Shown here: one piece after another, positions 8,897-16,477 of the stretch
Layout of the letters: each line of letters opens with the position of its first letter
How positions within the stretch are numbered: the stretch's first letter is position 1
Origin: QGNO01 sp964493125
GTDB taxonomy: Bacteria > Chloroflexota > Dehalococcoidia > Lucifugimonadales > QGNO01
Length of the DNA: 64,000 nucleotides
Reading direction: 5' to 3'
Assembly (NCBI GenBank): GCA_964493125.1
Contig: CAZBMS010000002.1
Span: forward strand, 8,769 to 72,768
The notes under the pieces: model-generated
Told to the model about the DNA's origin: nothing
Seen by the model: the letters and a program-made list of their open reading frames with translations, nothing else
The model's database searches: none
Made by a program: the position numbers and the translations under genes

Positions 8897-9906
8897 GCAT
8901 AATTGAAACGTCTGATTTGTCGGTAGAATTTAAAGCGAGGCGAGGGCTTCTTGGTTCTGTACGTGTTAGAGCTTTAGAAAATGTATCAATAGCTGTAAGC
9001 CGTGGCGAATCTCTAGCGATTGTCGGAGAGTCAGGAAGCGGAAAAACTACTCTTGCCCGAGCATGCTTACTGCTAGTCAAACCTAACTCGGGTTCCATCC
9101 TGTTTGAAGGGGAAGAATTATCTGTTACCAACGAGGAAAATTTAAGGGGCTTCAGAAGAAAAGCTCAGGCGATTTTTCAGGACCCTTACTCGAGCCTAGA
9201 TTCCTACATGACAATCGGGCAAATTGTCGAGGAGCCCCTAATAATTCACCAAACAAATGATCGGGGAGCACGGCGATTGGCCGTCGAAAAAGCACTTGAA
9301 GAAGTCAGATTAAGCCCTGGATCCGATTTCTACCCTAAGTTCCCTCATATGTTGTCTGGGGGACAAAGACAAAGAGTGGCAATTGCCAGGGCATTGGTGT
9401 TGGAACCGGATCTAATTATTGCAGATGAACCAGTTTCGATGGTAGACGCATCAAGTAAAGCAGAAATTCTGTACCTTATGAGAGAACTGCAGGAAAAACA
9501 CAATACTGCTTTTATCTACATCACCCACGACATCGCGACTGCTTATCACTTTTCGGATCGAATCGCAGTGATGTATGCAGGACATATAATAGAAACAGGA
9601 CCCACTAAAGAAGTCATTTCAAGCCCCCTACACCCTTACACACGAGCTCTGGTTGAAGCAGTCCCACAGCCAGATCCGTCAAATCGACTTCGGAAAAGAG
9701 CTGCCATTCACGGTGAGCCTCCTAGTGCAGTGACCCCTCCTACAGGTTGCAGATTTCATCCAAGATGTCCAAATGCCTTCAAAGGCTGTGATTCAAATAA
9801 CCCTTCGCTAATTGAAATAAAGAATAGCCACGAAGTTGCATGCCACCTTTGGGAAAAATTTGATACAGAAGCCCATCTCCCAAGCACGACAATGAAAGGT
9901 GATTAG
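8893..9906 (+). CDS. Peptide-type ABC transporter ATP-binding protein (OppF/DppF-like)
   Basis: The second ATPase subunit, 337 residues, starting in an ATGA overlap with the preceding gene, so translation is probably coupled. Walker A GESGSGKTT, signature LSGGQRQR, Walker B LIIADEPVSMVD and His THD are intact. The C-terminal extension again carries GCRFHPRC-x6-C. This is the last gene of the operon that begins with the Asp-box protein; the next gene is about 170 nt away. Confidence 0.93.
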   Translation: MSIIETSDLSVEFKARRGLLGSVRVRALENVSIAVSRGESLAIVGESGSGKTTLARACLLLVKPNSGSILFEGEELSVTNEENLRGFRRKAQAIFQDPYSSLDSYMTIGQIVEEPLIIHQTNDRGARRLAVEKALEEVRLSPGSDFYPKFPHMLSGGQRQRVAIARALVLEPDLIIADEPVSMVDASSKAEILYLMRELQEKHNTAFIYITHDIATAYHFSDRIAVMYAGHIIETGPTKEVISSPLHPYTRALVEAVPQPDPSNRLRKRAAIHGEPPSAVTPPTGCRFHPRCPNAFKGCDSNNPSLIEIKNSHEVACHLWEKFDTEAHLPSTTMKGD

Positions 9907-9937
9907 AGCCATCTCCTCGGCATCAGCTATTACATTA

Positions 9938-9949
9938 TGGTAATTACCA
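9938..9949. promoter_or_regulatory. 12-bp perfect palindrome, possible operator
   Basis: TGGTAATTACCA lies in the spacer between the OppF-like gene and the hydantoinase gene, about 130 nt before the latter. TGGT...ACCA half-sites resemble those bound by FadR/GntR-type repressors, but no such regulator is in the window. Perfect symmetry is seen; the function is a guess. The rest of the 171-nt spacer shows no clear promoter or terminator. Confidence 0.25.
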
Positions 9950-10077
9950 ATACCTTGATTAAATGCCGATCCATGTAACGAAGAGAGCAAAAATCTGATA
10001 GCATCTGCCCTAGTATTCAGTTCAACTCTGAGTTGCCATGGGCTGTAAACTAACTCAAGTCAATCATGGAGGGAATG

Positions 10078-11496
10078 ATGGGAAATTCTAAAGTCGATAC
10101 GGTTGTGCATGGTGGCACTGTTGTCACCCCAACTCACACCTTTGAGGGTGGGGTAGCTATCAAGGGCGAAAAAATTGTTGCTGTCGGTCCAGACGACATG
10201 CTACCCGACGCAGATAACTATATAGATGCTACAGGGAAACAAGTCTTCCCAGGGGCCATCGATGCACATAGCCACTTTGACAATGTAGATCCTTATGAAC
10301 TTGGAATTAAGGCTGCTGCTTTAGCAGGACTAACAACTGTGCTACCCTTTGGCGGGTACGATGTGAACGCCAAAGAAACGTTGCCTCAAGCAATCAACCG
10401 TCTAAGGGATAGGTTAAATAAAGAATCAGTATTGGATTATTCCTTCCATTTCATACTGGATAACCCCGAGTACATATTAGAAAGTCTCCCCGAGGCTCTT
10501 AGCATGGGAGTAACTTCCTACAAACTGTTCATGACATATAAAAAATCCTTGACTCGTATGTGCAGCGACGCCTTCATAGCCAAGGCAATGGATATAATCG
10601 CCGAACATAACGGAATAATGCAGTTACACTGTGAAAATGGGGACGTGATCGACTACCTAGAAGACAAGAGGATTGCCGCAGGGCTGACAAAACCCACAGA
10701 TTTTCCCGCGAGTTGCCCAATTTGGGTTGAAGAAGAGGCAATTAACAGAGCTATAAATCTGGGCAAGATGACCAACTGCCCTATATACGTTGTTCATTTG
10801 AGTACACAGGCTGGGCTGGAGCGAATCAAACGTGCGCAGAGTGAGGGACAAAAGGTATGGACAGAAACTTGCCCTCAGTATCTCTTACTGGATGAATCAG
10901 CGATGGAGACTCTAGGTCCATTAGTGAAAATAGGTCCACCCCTACGTCCATCAGACCACATTAATCAAAAAGCCATGTGGGATGGAGCTGCCGAAGGATA
11001 CATATCAGCGATTGGTAGCGACCACTCTCCTGGCTCGAAAGAGCTTAAGGAAAAGGGGCGTGAAAACATATATGTAGCCGATGATGGAACGCCTATCCCT
11101 TTTGGTGCTCCATCTATTGAAACATTGGTGCCTCTTGTATACAGCGAAGGCATTGGCAAGAGAGGCTTGCCACTAACATGGATGGCAAGAGTGCTATCCG
11201 AAAACCCAGCGCGTATTTTCGGGATATACCCAAGAAAGGGTGCTATACGACCAGGATCAGATGCTGATTTACTAATATATGACCCTAATGTGACCAAAAC
11301 AATAACAGCAGATGATCATATAGGTAACTCCGGCTACACTCCATACGAAGGTTGGACCCAAATAGGCAGTCCATGGATGACCCTATTGAGAGGCAAAGTA
11401 GTACTGAATCAAGGTAAGCTTGAACAGAATTCAGGATTTGGCGAATTCATAAGTGCCGCCGCACCTCTACCACCCGTTGGCGGTAGGGTGAACTAG
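10078..11496 (+). CDS. Dihydropyrimidinase / D-hydantoinase family cyclic amidohydrolase
   Basis: A metal-dependent hydrolase of cyclic amides (dihydropyrimidines, hydantoins), 472 residues. Metal-binding landmarks of the amidohydrolase fold are present: DAHSHFD near residue 61, the probable carboxylated Lys in SYKLFMTYK, His in LHCENGD and VVHLST, and the Asp in GSDHSPGS. ATG 10078 is chosen because GGAGGG at 10068-10073 sits at the right spacing. An ATG at 10066 would place this ribosome site inside the gene. Followed closely by MmgE/PrpD and SDR genes on the same strand, it likely feeds a small catabolic pathway. The exact substrate cannot be told from sequence; allantoinase or another cyclic amidase is possible. 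Confidence 0.85.
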   Translation: MGNSKVDTVVHGGTVVTPTHTFEGGVAIKGEKIVAVGPDDMLPDADNYIDATGKQVFPGAIDAHSHFDNVDPYELGIKAAALAGLTTVLPFGGYDVNAKETLPQAINRLRDRLNKESVLDYSFHFILDNPEYILESLPEALSMGVTSYKLFMTYKKSLTRMCSDAFIAKAMDIIAEHNGIMQLHCENGDVIDYLEDKRIAAGLTKPTDFPASCPIWVEEEAINRAINLGKMTNCPIYVVHLSTQAGLERIKRAQSEGQKVWTETCPQYLLLDESAMETLGPLVKIGPPLRPSDHINQKAMWDGAAEGYISAIGSDHSPGSKELKEKGRENIYVADDGTPIPFGAPSIETLVPLVYSEGIGKRGLPLTWMARVLSENPARIFGIYPRKGAIRPGSDADLLIYDPNVTKTITADDHIGNSGYTPYEGWTQIGSPWMTLLRGKVVLNQGKLEQNSGFGEFISAAAPLPPVGGRVN

Positions 11497-11506
11497 GAGA
11501 ATTAGC

Positions 11507-12880
11507 ATGACAGATTATTTGGATACCCTTTCCGATTTCGCAGCCACTACTAGCTACGAAGATTTTAGCGTGGACGCTATAAAAGCTGCGAGAGAGGTGG
11601 TGCTCGATACCGTTGGTGCGATCGTTGCCGGGTATACTCTCCCGGAAAACGCGGCCTTGGCCAAACTAGCTGCTGAAAGATCTGCTCCACAGGCGTCCAC
11701 AATATTGGGAGCGGGCTTAAAAGCTGAGCCAATGTGGGCAACTCTAGCAAACGGCACCGCCGGAGTAGGTTTGGAGATGGACGAAGGCAATAGATACGGC
11801 GGAGGCCATCCCTCCATCCATGTAATGCCAGCGGCTTTGGCTGTTGGAGAAGAACTTCACATTAGCGGTAAAAAGTTCATTGAAAGTCTTATAGTAGGAT
11901 ACGAAGTCTCGTCTCGACTAGGAACCGCTAGCCGACCTCGTAAAAACGTTCACTCCCACGGCCATTGGGGCACTCCTGGCGCAGCAGTTGCGGTAGCAAA
12001 GCTATCAGACTACTCAGCGCATGACATGAGGAACATAATAAATATATCAACATCAATGAGTCCTGCTAACAGCTGGACACCATGTTTTGAAGGAGCAACA
12101 ATCCGGAATGCCTATTCTGGTAGATCTGGCTTCCAAGGTATATTAGCAGTCCACATGTATGAGGCGGGGTTCACAGGCATAAATGACGCACCATCTGACA
12201 TTTTCGGGTCTATCCTTGGTGATACCTTTGAACCAGAAAAAGCAGTTTCAGGATTGAATGATCTCTACCGTATTCAACAAAACTACTTCAAGTTTCACGC
12301 CTGTTGTAGATATAATCACCCAACTCTGGATGCAGTAATGGATATCAACCAGCGGGATAGCTTCAAATCTAGTGAAATAGAAGAGGTCCAGGTAGTAACG
12401 ATAGGAGGTATACCTGAGGGAATGGTAGGACCTTACCCTCCAAACATGTTAAGCGCAAAGTTTAATATACCCTACGCCGTCGCATCAGCACTCGTTCTAC
12501 ATAATACCGACATAACCGCCTTCTACGATTCACCTAGAAACGACAAAGATATAGTTGAACTATCAAGTAAAGTCAATGTAACTTTGGATCCTAAAATGAC
12601 CATGAGCCGCGATGATCAACCCTGTGCCGAAGTGAAGATAGTGTTAAAAGATGGGAGAATTATTCAAGAAACCGCTACCTCTATAAGAGGCGATGCAGCC
12701 AATCCTGTAACTCACCAACAATTAATCGAGAAATTCATGTTCATAACCCAAGACAACTTGGATAGGGAAACAGCCGACAGCGTAGTAAAAACAATTGACT
12801 GCCTAGAAACTTTAAGCGACGTCAACGAATTGACATCGCTGCTAAGCGGGCAAGCCTTAGGAGGGCAAAATGGGAACTAA
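11507..12880 (+). CDS. MmgE/PrpD family protein
   Basis: A 457-residue member of the MmgE/PrpD fold, the family that includes 2-methylcitrate dehydratase, cis-aconitate decarboxylase and several uncharacterised isomerases or hydratases. Typical landmarks are AREVVLDTVGAIVAGY at the N-terminus, EMDEGNRYGGGHPSIHVMPA around residue 86-105, and the central HSHGHWGTPGAA. Many relatives in heterotrophic marine bacteria sit in catabolic clusters with hydrolases and SDR enzymes, as here. It starts 10 nt after the hydantoinase gene (ribosome site GGAGAA), and its end overlaps the SDR gene by 11 nt. No methylcitrate synthase or PrpB lies nearby, so a propionate role is not supported. Confidence 0.85.
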   Translation: MTDYLDTLSDFAATTSYEDFSVDAIKAAREVVLDTVGAIVAGYTLPENAALAKLAAERSAPQASTILGAGLKAEPMWATLANGTAGVGLEMDEGNRYGGGHPSIHVMPAALAVGEELHISGKKFIESLIVGYEVSSRLGTASRPRKNVHSHGHWGTPGAAVAVAKLSDYSAHDMRNIINISTSMSPANSWTPCFEGATIRNAYSGRSGFQGILAVHMYEAGFTGINDAPSDIFGSILGDTFEPEKAVSGLNDLYRIQQNYFKFHACCRYNHPTLDAVMDINQRDSFKSSEIEEVQVVTIGGIPEGMVGPYPPNMLSAKFNIPYAVASALVLHNTDITAFYDSPRNDKDIVELSSKVNVTLDPKMTMSRDDQPCAEVKIVLKDGRIIQETATSIRGDAANPVTHQQLIEKFMFITQDNLDRETADSVVKTIDCLETLSDVNELTSLLSGQALGGQNGN

Positions 12881-13637
12881 TTTGGATGGTCATGTAGCAG
12901 TAGTTACAGGCTCAGCAATGGGCATGGGTAAAGTAACTGCCAAGGAGCTAGCAAGCCGAGGAGCGGCTGTTGCCTGTTGGGACATAGTAGGTGACAAAGC
13001 AATGGAAACCGCCGAAGAAATAAAAGCAGCCGGACAAAAAGCTATTGGCATACAGGTAGACGTCACCGGAATGAACCAGGTGCAACAAGCGGCACAACAA
13101 ACTGTCGAGGCTCTCGGCGCTGTGGATATTCTTGTAAACGTTGCGGGTGCAAGCCTTGGAGCTCCTCCCGGCTTAGATGATCTGACAGAGGAGGATTGGG
13201 ATGCCGTAGTTAGCTTGAATATGCGAGCGTCCTTTCTTACCGCAAAGACATTTGCGCAAGACATGAAGAAAAAAGGATGGGGTCGTATAGTAAACATTTC
13301 GTCAGGAGCTGGCAGAAGCAACAGTCGTAGCAGAGTGATACCTTATGCTGCAGCGAAGGCTGGCTTATTAGGCCTAACCCGTCAACTAGCTGTCGATCTT
13401 GCCCCCCACGGTGTAAACGTAAACGCTATCGCCCCAGGCGCAATAGCCACCCTACCGAACGCAGCCTGGAAAAAAATGCCCGCGGATCAGCAAAGGGATG
13501 CCCTACTAACTATACCTGCAGGTCGATTCGGGGAATCTGAAGAGATCGCTGGGGCCATCGCGTTTCTGGTATCGGATGATGCCAGTTATGTAATAGGTCA
13601 AACGCTCTGTGTAGATGGCGGCCATTGGATGTTCTAA
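12870..13637 (+). CDS. SDR family NAD(P)-dependent oxidoreductase
   Basis: A classical short-chain dehydrogenase, 255 residues. The Rossmann motif TGSAMGMG is near residue 14-21, NVAGA near 90, catalytic Ser in NISSGAG, and Tyr/Lys in YAAAK, followed by the usual APGAIAT turn and the C-terminal YVIGQTLCVDGGHWM. It oxidises or reduces an alcohol/ketone, but the substrate is unknown. The ATG lies inside the end of the MmgE/PrpD gene, with GGAGGG directly upstream, so the two are probably translated together. FabG is an alternative label, but the context argues for catabolism. Confidence 0.9.
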   Translation: MGTNLDGHVAVVTGSAMGMGKVTAKELASRGAAVACWDIVGDKAMETAEEIKAAGQKAIGIQVDVTGMNQVQQAAQQTVEALGAVDILVNVAGASLGAPPGLDDLTEEDWDAVVSLNMRASFLTAKTFAQDMKKKGWGRIVNISSGAGRSNSRSRVIPYAAAKAGLLGLTRQLAVDLAPHGVNVNAIAPGAIATLPNAAWKKMPADQQRDALLTIPAGRFGESEEIAGAIAFLVSDDASYVIGQTLCVDGGHWMF

Positions 13638-13734
13638 TAATTTAACTGGACAGCATTTTTAGTTTTATTATCTACATGGTCTGAAGAAATCATTGTGTTT
13701 TCACTAGCCAACTTGCGAAGCAATCGGAGGCTAA

Positions 13735-15687
13735 ATGGGTAAGCCTATAAGTTCAAACATAGTTTATCGAACCGTTAACGTCTCAGCGCCAGATATGTCG
13801 AGAGATGGTAAGTTTTTGACTTTCACCAAATCCTGGATAGACGATCAGGAATTAGAAGACAGATCTCAAATTGAAATCACAAGCTTAGAGGATGGTTCAA
13901 TAGTTCGATTCACTCATGGCCGCAAGGACTCTCATCCATTGTTCTCACATGACGACAAATATCTAGGATTTTTGAGAGCAGACTCCAATGGGAAAAATCA
14001 GGTATGGACAATTCCAATGAGAGGAGGCGAAGCTGTACAAGCAACCAAGCTTGTTGGTGGGGTAAGTGACTTCTCGTGGTCTCCAACAGACTACCGTATA
14101 GTAATTGTTTCGAATGTTGACCCTGATGAGCTGACAACCGATGACGACCCAAAGAAAAACCCACGGGTGAAAGTTGTAAACAGAATAAAGTATAGACACG
14201 ACGTATTAGGATGGCGTGGTGACGGCCACAGACAATTGTTTGTAGCAGATGTGATTACAGGCGATTGTAGTCAAATTACATACGGCGATTTCGAAAATTA
14301 TGCTCCGGCTTGGTCACCAAATGGATATGAAATAGCTTTCATTTCCGAGAGGTCGGATGATAGAGACTTGTTTGATTATTCCCAAGCATACGTAGTTTCT
14401 TCAGCCGGTGGAAATCCGGAGATGCGGTCAAGTGGTCTACACACTATATCCACAATAGCATGGTCTCCAAATGGGAATGGCCTGATAGTGGTAGGCTCTG
14501 ACATTGAGGATGGGAGTGCAAGCTATCAAGGCTGGATATATACTATGAATCCTGGTGAAGGTCCAAAAAAAATTACGGACGACTCAATAAAGCCAGTAGC
14601 TGGTTTCCCACCTCAAGGGCCATTCACAAAAATCCATTGGACAGCTTCAGGTGTAGTTTATTTTCTTGCAGATTCCCAGGGAGAAACGTTTCTTTGCTCA
14701 ATATCGGAATCAGGTGGGGAAGTGAATAGAATCTATGGAGGCGATGCACAACTTACCGCCATGTCACTCAATGAAGACAACTCGCTTGCCGCTGTGGTTT
14801 CAATTTCCCCTGAATCACCCGGTAGTATTGAGGTAGTAAAAATTCCGAGCGGCGAATCCAAAAAGATAACCAATTATAACCGCGACTACCTGGCAGAGCA
14901 TTCACTGGCGAAATTGGAAAAGTTCGAGCTCGAAAGAGCAGGATTTAGAATACAGTCCAGAGTCATGCTACCTCCAAATTTCGACGATTCAAAAAAATAC
15001 CCTATGATTCTAGAGATACACGGTGGGCCGAACGGCGTTTTTACTGATGCCTTCAATCCACTGCATCAGGTCTTGGCAAATGCGGGATATGTAGTGCTTG
15101 CAGTTAATCCGAGAGGCTCATCTACTTACGGAAGTGACTTTACGATGGCAGTACTAAATGACTGGGGTGGCGAAGACTACCTAGACCTTATGCAAGCGGT
15201 AGACGAGATGATCGAAAAACCATACGTCGATGAGTCACGGATGGGAGTTCATGGATACAGTTATGGTGGGTACATGACGAGTTGGATAGTTGGCCATACT
15301 GACAGATTCCAAGCAGCTATAGTAGGTGCTCCTTGCATAGACCTATCCAGTATGTCAGGAACTTCAGACATAGGAATAAGTTTCGGGGAGAAGCAGTGGG
15401 GGGGGCGGCGCGACGTGGTGTTTGATGAACTTATGAAGCGATCACCGATAACTTACGCACCAAACGTAGACACTCCAGTGCTATTACTACATGGAGAATC
15501 CGACCTGCGATGCCCAATCAGTCAGAGCGAACAATATTTTGTATCCCTTAAACGACTAGGTAAAGAAGTTGAGTTTGTAAGATTCCCAGATGGAGCGCAC
15601 GGGTTTAGAAACTCAGGACATATTAAAATGCGGGAAGAGTACCTCAACAGGGTATTAAATTGGTATGAAAAACACCTTCCTAAATAG
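13735..15687 (+). CDS. S9 family serine peptidase (acylaminoacyl-peptidase/oligopeptidase type)
   Basis: A cytosolic prolyl-oligopeptidase-family enzyme, 650 residues, cutting short peptides. An N-terminal seven-bladed propeller with PD40/WD-like repeats (for example WSPTDYRI, WSPNGYEIAFISE, WSPNGNGL) spans about 20-390. The alpha/beta hydrolase domain follows with the triad Ser509 (GYSYGGY), Asp590 (GESDLR) and His622 (GAHGF). There is no signal peptide. AGGCTAA lies a few bases before the ATG. It stands alone, 97 nt after the SDR gene, and fits downstream use of peptides brought in by the Opp-type importer. Confidence 0.92.
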   Translation: MGKPISSNIVYRTVNVSAPDMSRDGKFLTFTKSWIDDQELEDRSQIEITSLEDGSIVRFTHGRKDSHPLFSHDDKYLGFLRADSNGKNQVWTIPMRGGEAVQATKLVGGVSDFSWSPTDYRIVIVSNVDPDELTTDDDPKKNPRVKVVNRIKYRHDVLGWRGDGHRQLFVADVITGDCSQITYGDFENYAPAWSPNGYEIAFISERSDDRDLFDYSQAYVVSSAGGNPEMRSSGLHTISTIAWSPNGNGLIVVGSDIEDGSASYQGWIYTMNPGEGPKKITDDSIKPVAGFPPQGPFTKIHWTASGVVYFLADSQGETFLCSISESGGEVNRIYGGDAQLTAMSLNEDNSLAAVVSISPESPGSIEVVKIPSGESKKITNYNRDYLAEHSLAKLEKFELERAGFRIQSRVMLPPNFDDSKKYPMILEIHGGPNGVFTDAFNPLHQVLANAGYVVLAVNPRGSSTYGSDFTMAVLNDWGGEDYLDLMQAVDEMIEKPYVDESRMGVHGYSYGGYMTSWIVGHTDRFQAAIVGAPCIDLSSMSGTSDIGISFGEKQWGGRRDVVFDELMKRSPITYAPNVDTPVLLLHGESDLRCPISQSEQYFVSLKRLGKEVEFVRFPDGAHGFRNSGHIKMREEYLNRVLNWYEKHLPK

Positions 15688-15776
15688 ATCGTACCAACTA
15701 TGATTAGCAGCATTGGAGCTAGCATTTCTGTTCAACTCAGACTACTTAAATTCCAATCGAGCATGGTGCCTGCCTA

Positions 15777-16286
15777 GTGACTCAATATATACAAATTAGC
15801 CTCAAGTTGGCACTATTTATAACTGTTTCTTTCGGCTGGCTTCTCTCAACACAACTAGTTATGGCAAATGGAGCCACTAATATAGAGTTGTTCAGAAAAA
15901 CAGAAGGATCCCTACAAATGGTTGTCTTTTCTAGGGATGCTAGCCACAGAGTTGGGCAACTATCTCTGTCGGTCCATTTACTAGACAAAAACGTTCCAAT
16001 TGAAGCAACCGAGGTTTCTATTCATACGGAGGGAATTGACGGTGAGAAATCGATTTCCTATGGAACAATATCTGCCATACTACCCATACACTACGACGTT
16101 ACAGTACCAGTAACAACTATAGGTAATTACAATCTCAAGACAGTAGCCAAATTAGATGAATCAATCATTGACGGCAGTTTCATAATCACCATTTCAGACA
16201 CAAAAATCAATTGGGAAATCATTGCATCCGTATTAGTTGGGGTATTGATAGTTCTTCCTGTAGCGATAATTGTAACTAGAAAATGA
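15777..16286 (+). CDS. Exported protein with C-terminal membrane anchor, unknown function
   Basis: 169 residues from a GTG at 15777. A hydrophobic signal sequence (about 9-31, ending near VMANGA) is followed by a beta-rich extracytoplasmic domain of about 110 residues, and a C-terminal helix (about 148-166) ending in RK. The alternating pattern (VGQLSLSVHLLDKNVPI, then YDVTVPVTTIGNYNLKTVAKLD) resembles YtkA-like or other small Ig-like envelope domains, though I cannot assign it firmly. The start is inferred from the signal peptide; no good ribosome site is visible. Neighbours downstream are two further envelope genes on the same strand. Confidence 0.65.
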   Translation: MTQYIQISLKLALFITVSFGWLLSTQLVMANGATNIELFRKTEGSLQMVVFSRDASHRVGQLSLSVHLLDKNVPIEATEVSIHTEGIDGEKSISYGTISAILPIHYDVTVPVTTIGNYNLKTVAKLDESIIDGSFIITISDTKINWEIIASVLVGVLIVLPVAIIVTRK

Positions 16287-16298
16287 ACTGCGTATAAT
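16270..16298 (+). promoter_or_regulatory. Putative sigma70 promoter for 16328-18031 genes
   Basis: TTGTAA (16270-16275), a 17-nt spacer and TATAAT (16293-16298). The -35 overlaps the last codons of the preceding gene. Transcription would start near 16305, shortly before the small gene at 16328. The -10 is a perfect match; the -35 matches 4 of 6. Confidence 0.55.
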
Positions 16299-16327
16299 TG
16301 TATCTTGAATGTATAAGTAGATAATCT

Positions 16328-16465
16328 ATGCCTATAAACTCAAGATGCAACTACTCACTCGCAGCCATTCTGGCGCTACTAACCTTATTTCTCATGAGGT
16401 GCGCGAGGAACAGCGAGCCAGTTTCCAGAACATTCGATTTATCCATCGAAGTATTTCCCAAATAA
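16328..16465 (+). CDS. Small secreted peptide or truncated lipoprotein, 45 aa
   Basis: A short frame starting MPINSRC with a hydrophobic stretch (LAAILALLTLFLM) ending in RC at about residues 24-25. This looks like a signal peptide with an imperfect lipobox; Arg before the Cys is unusual. It then reads RTFDLSIEVFPK and stops. It lies between a TATAAT promoter and the following membrane-protein gene, 12 nt before that gene's start. The final phrase resembles the beginning of an extracellular beta domain such as a cupredoxin, so it may be the remnant of a longer lipoprotein. Real translation is plausible but unproven. Confidence 0.4.
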   Translation: MPINSRCNYSLAAILALLTLFLMRCARNSEPVSRTFDLSIEVFPK

Positions 16466-16477
16466 GGTGATTAACGA

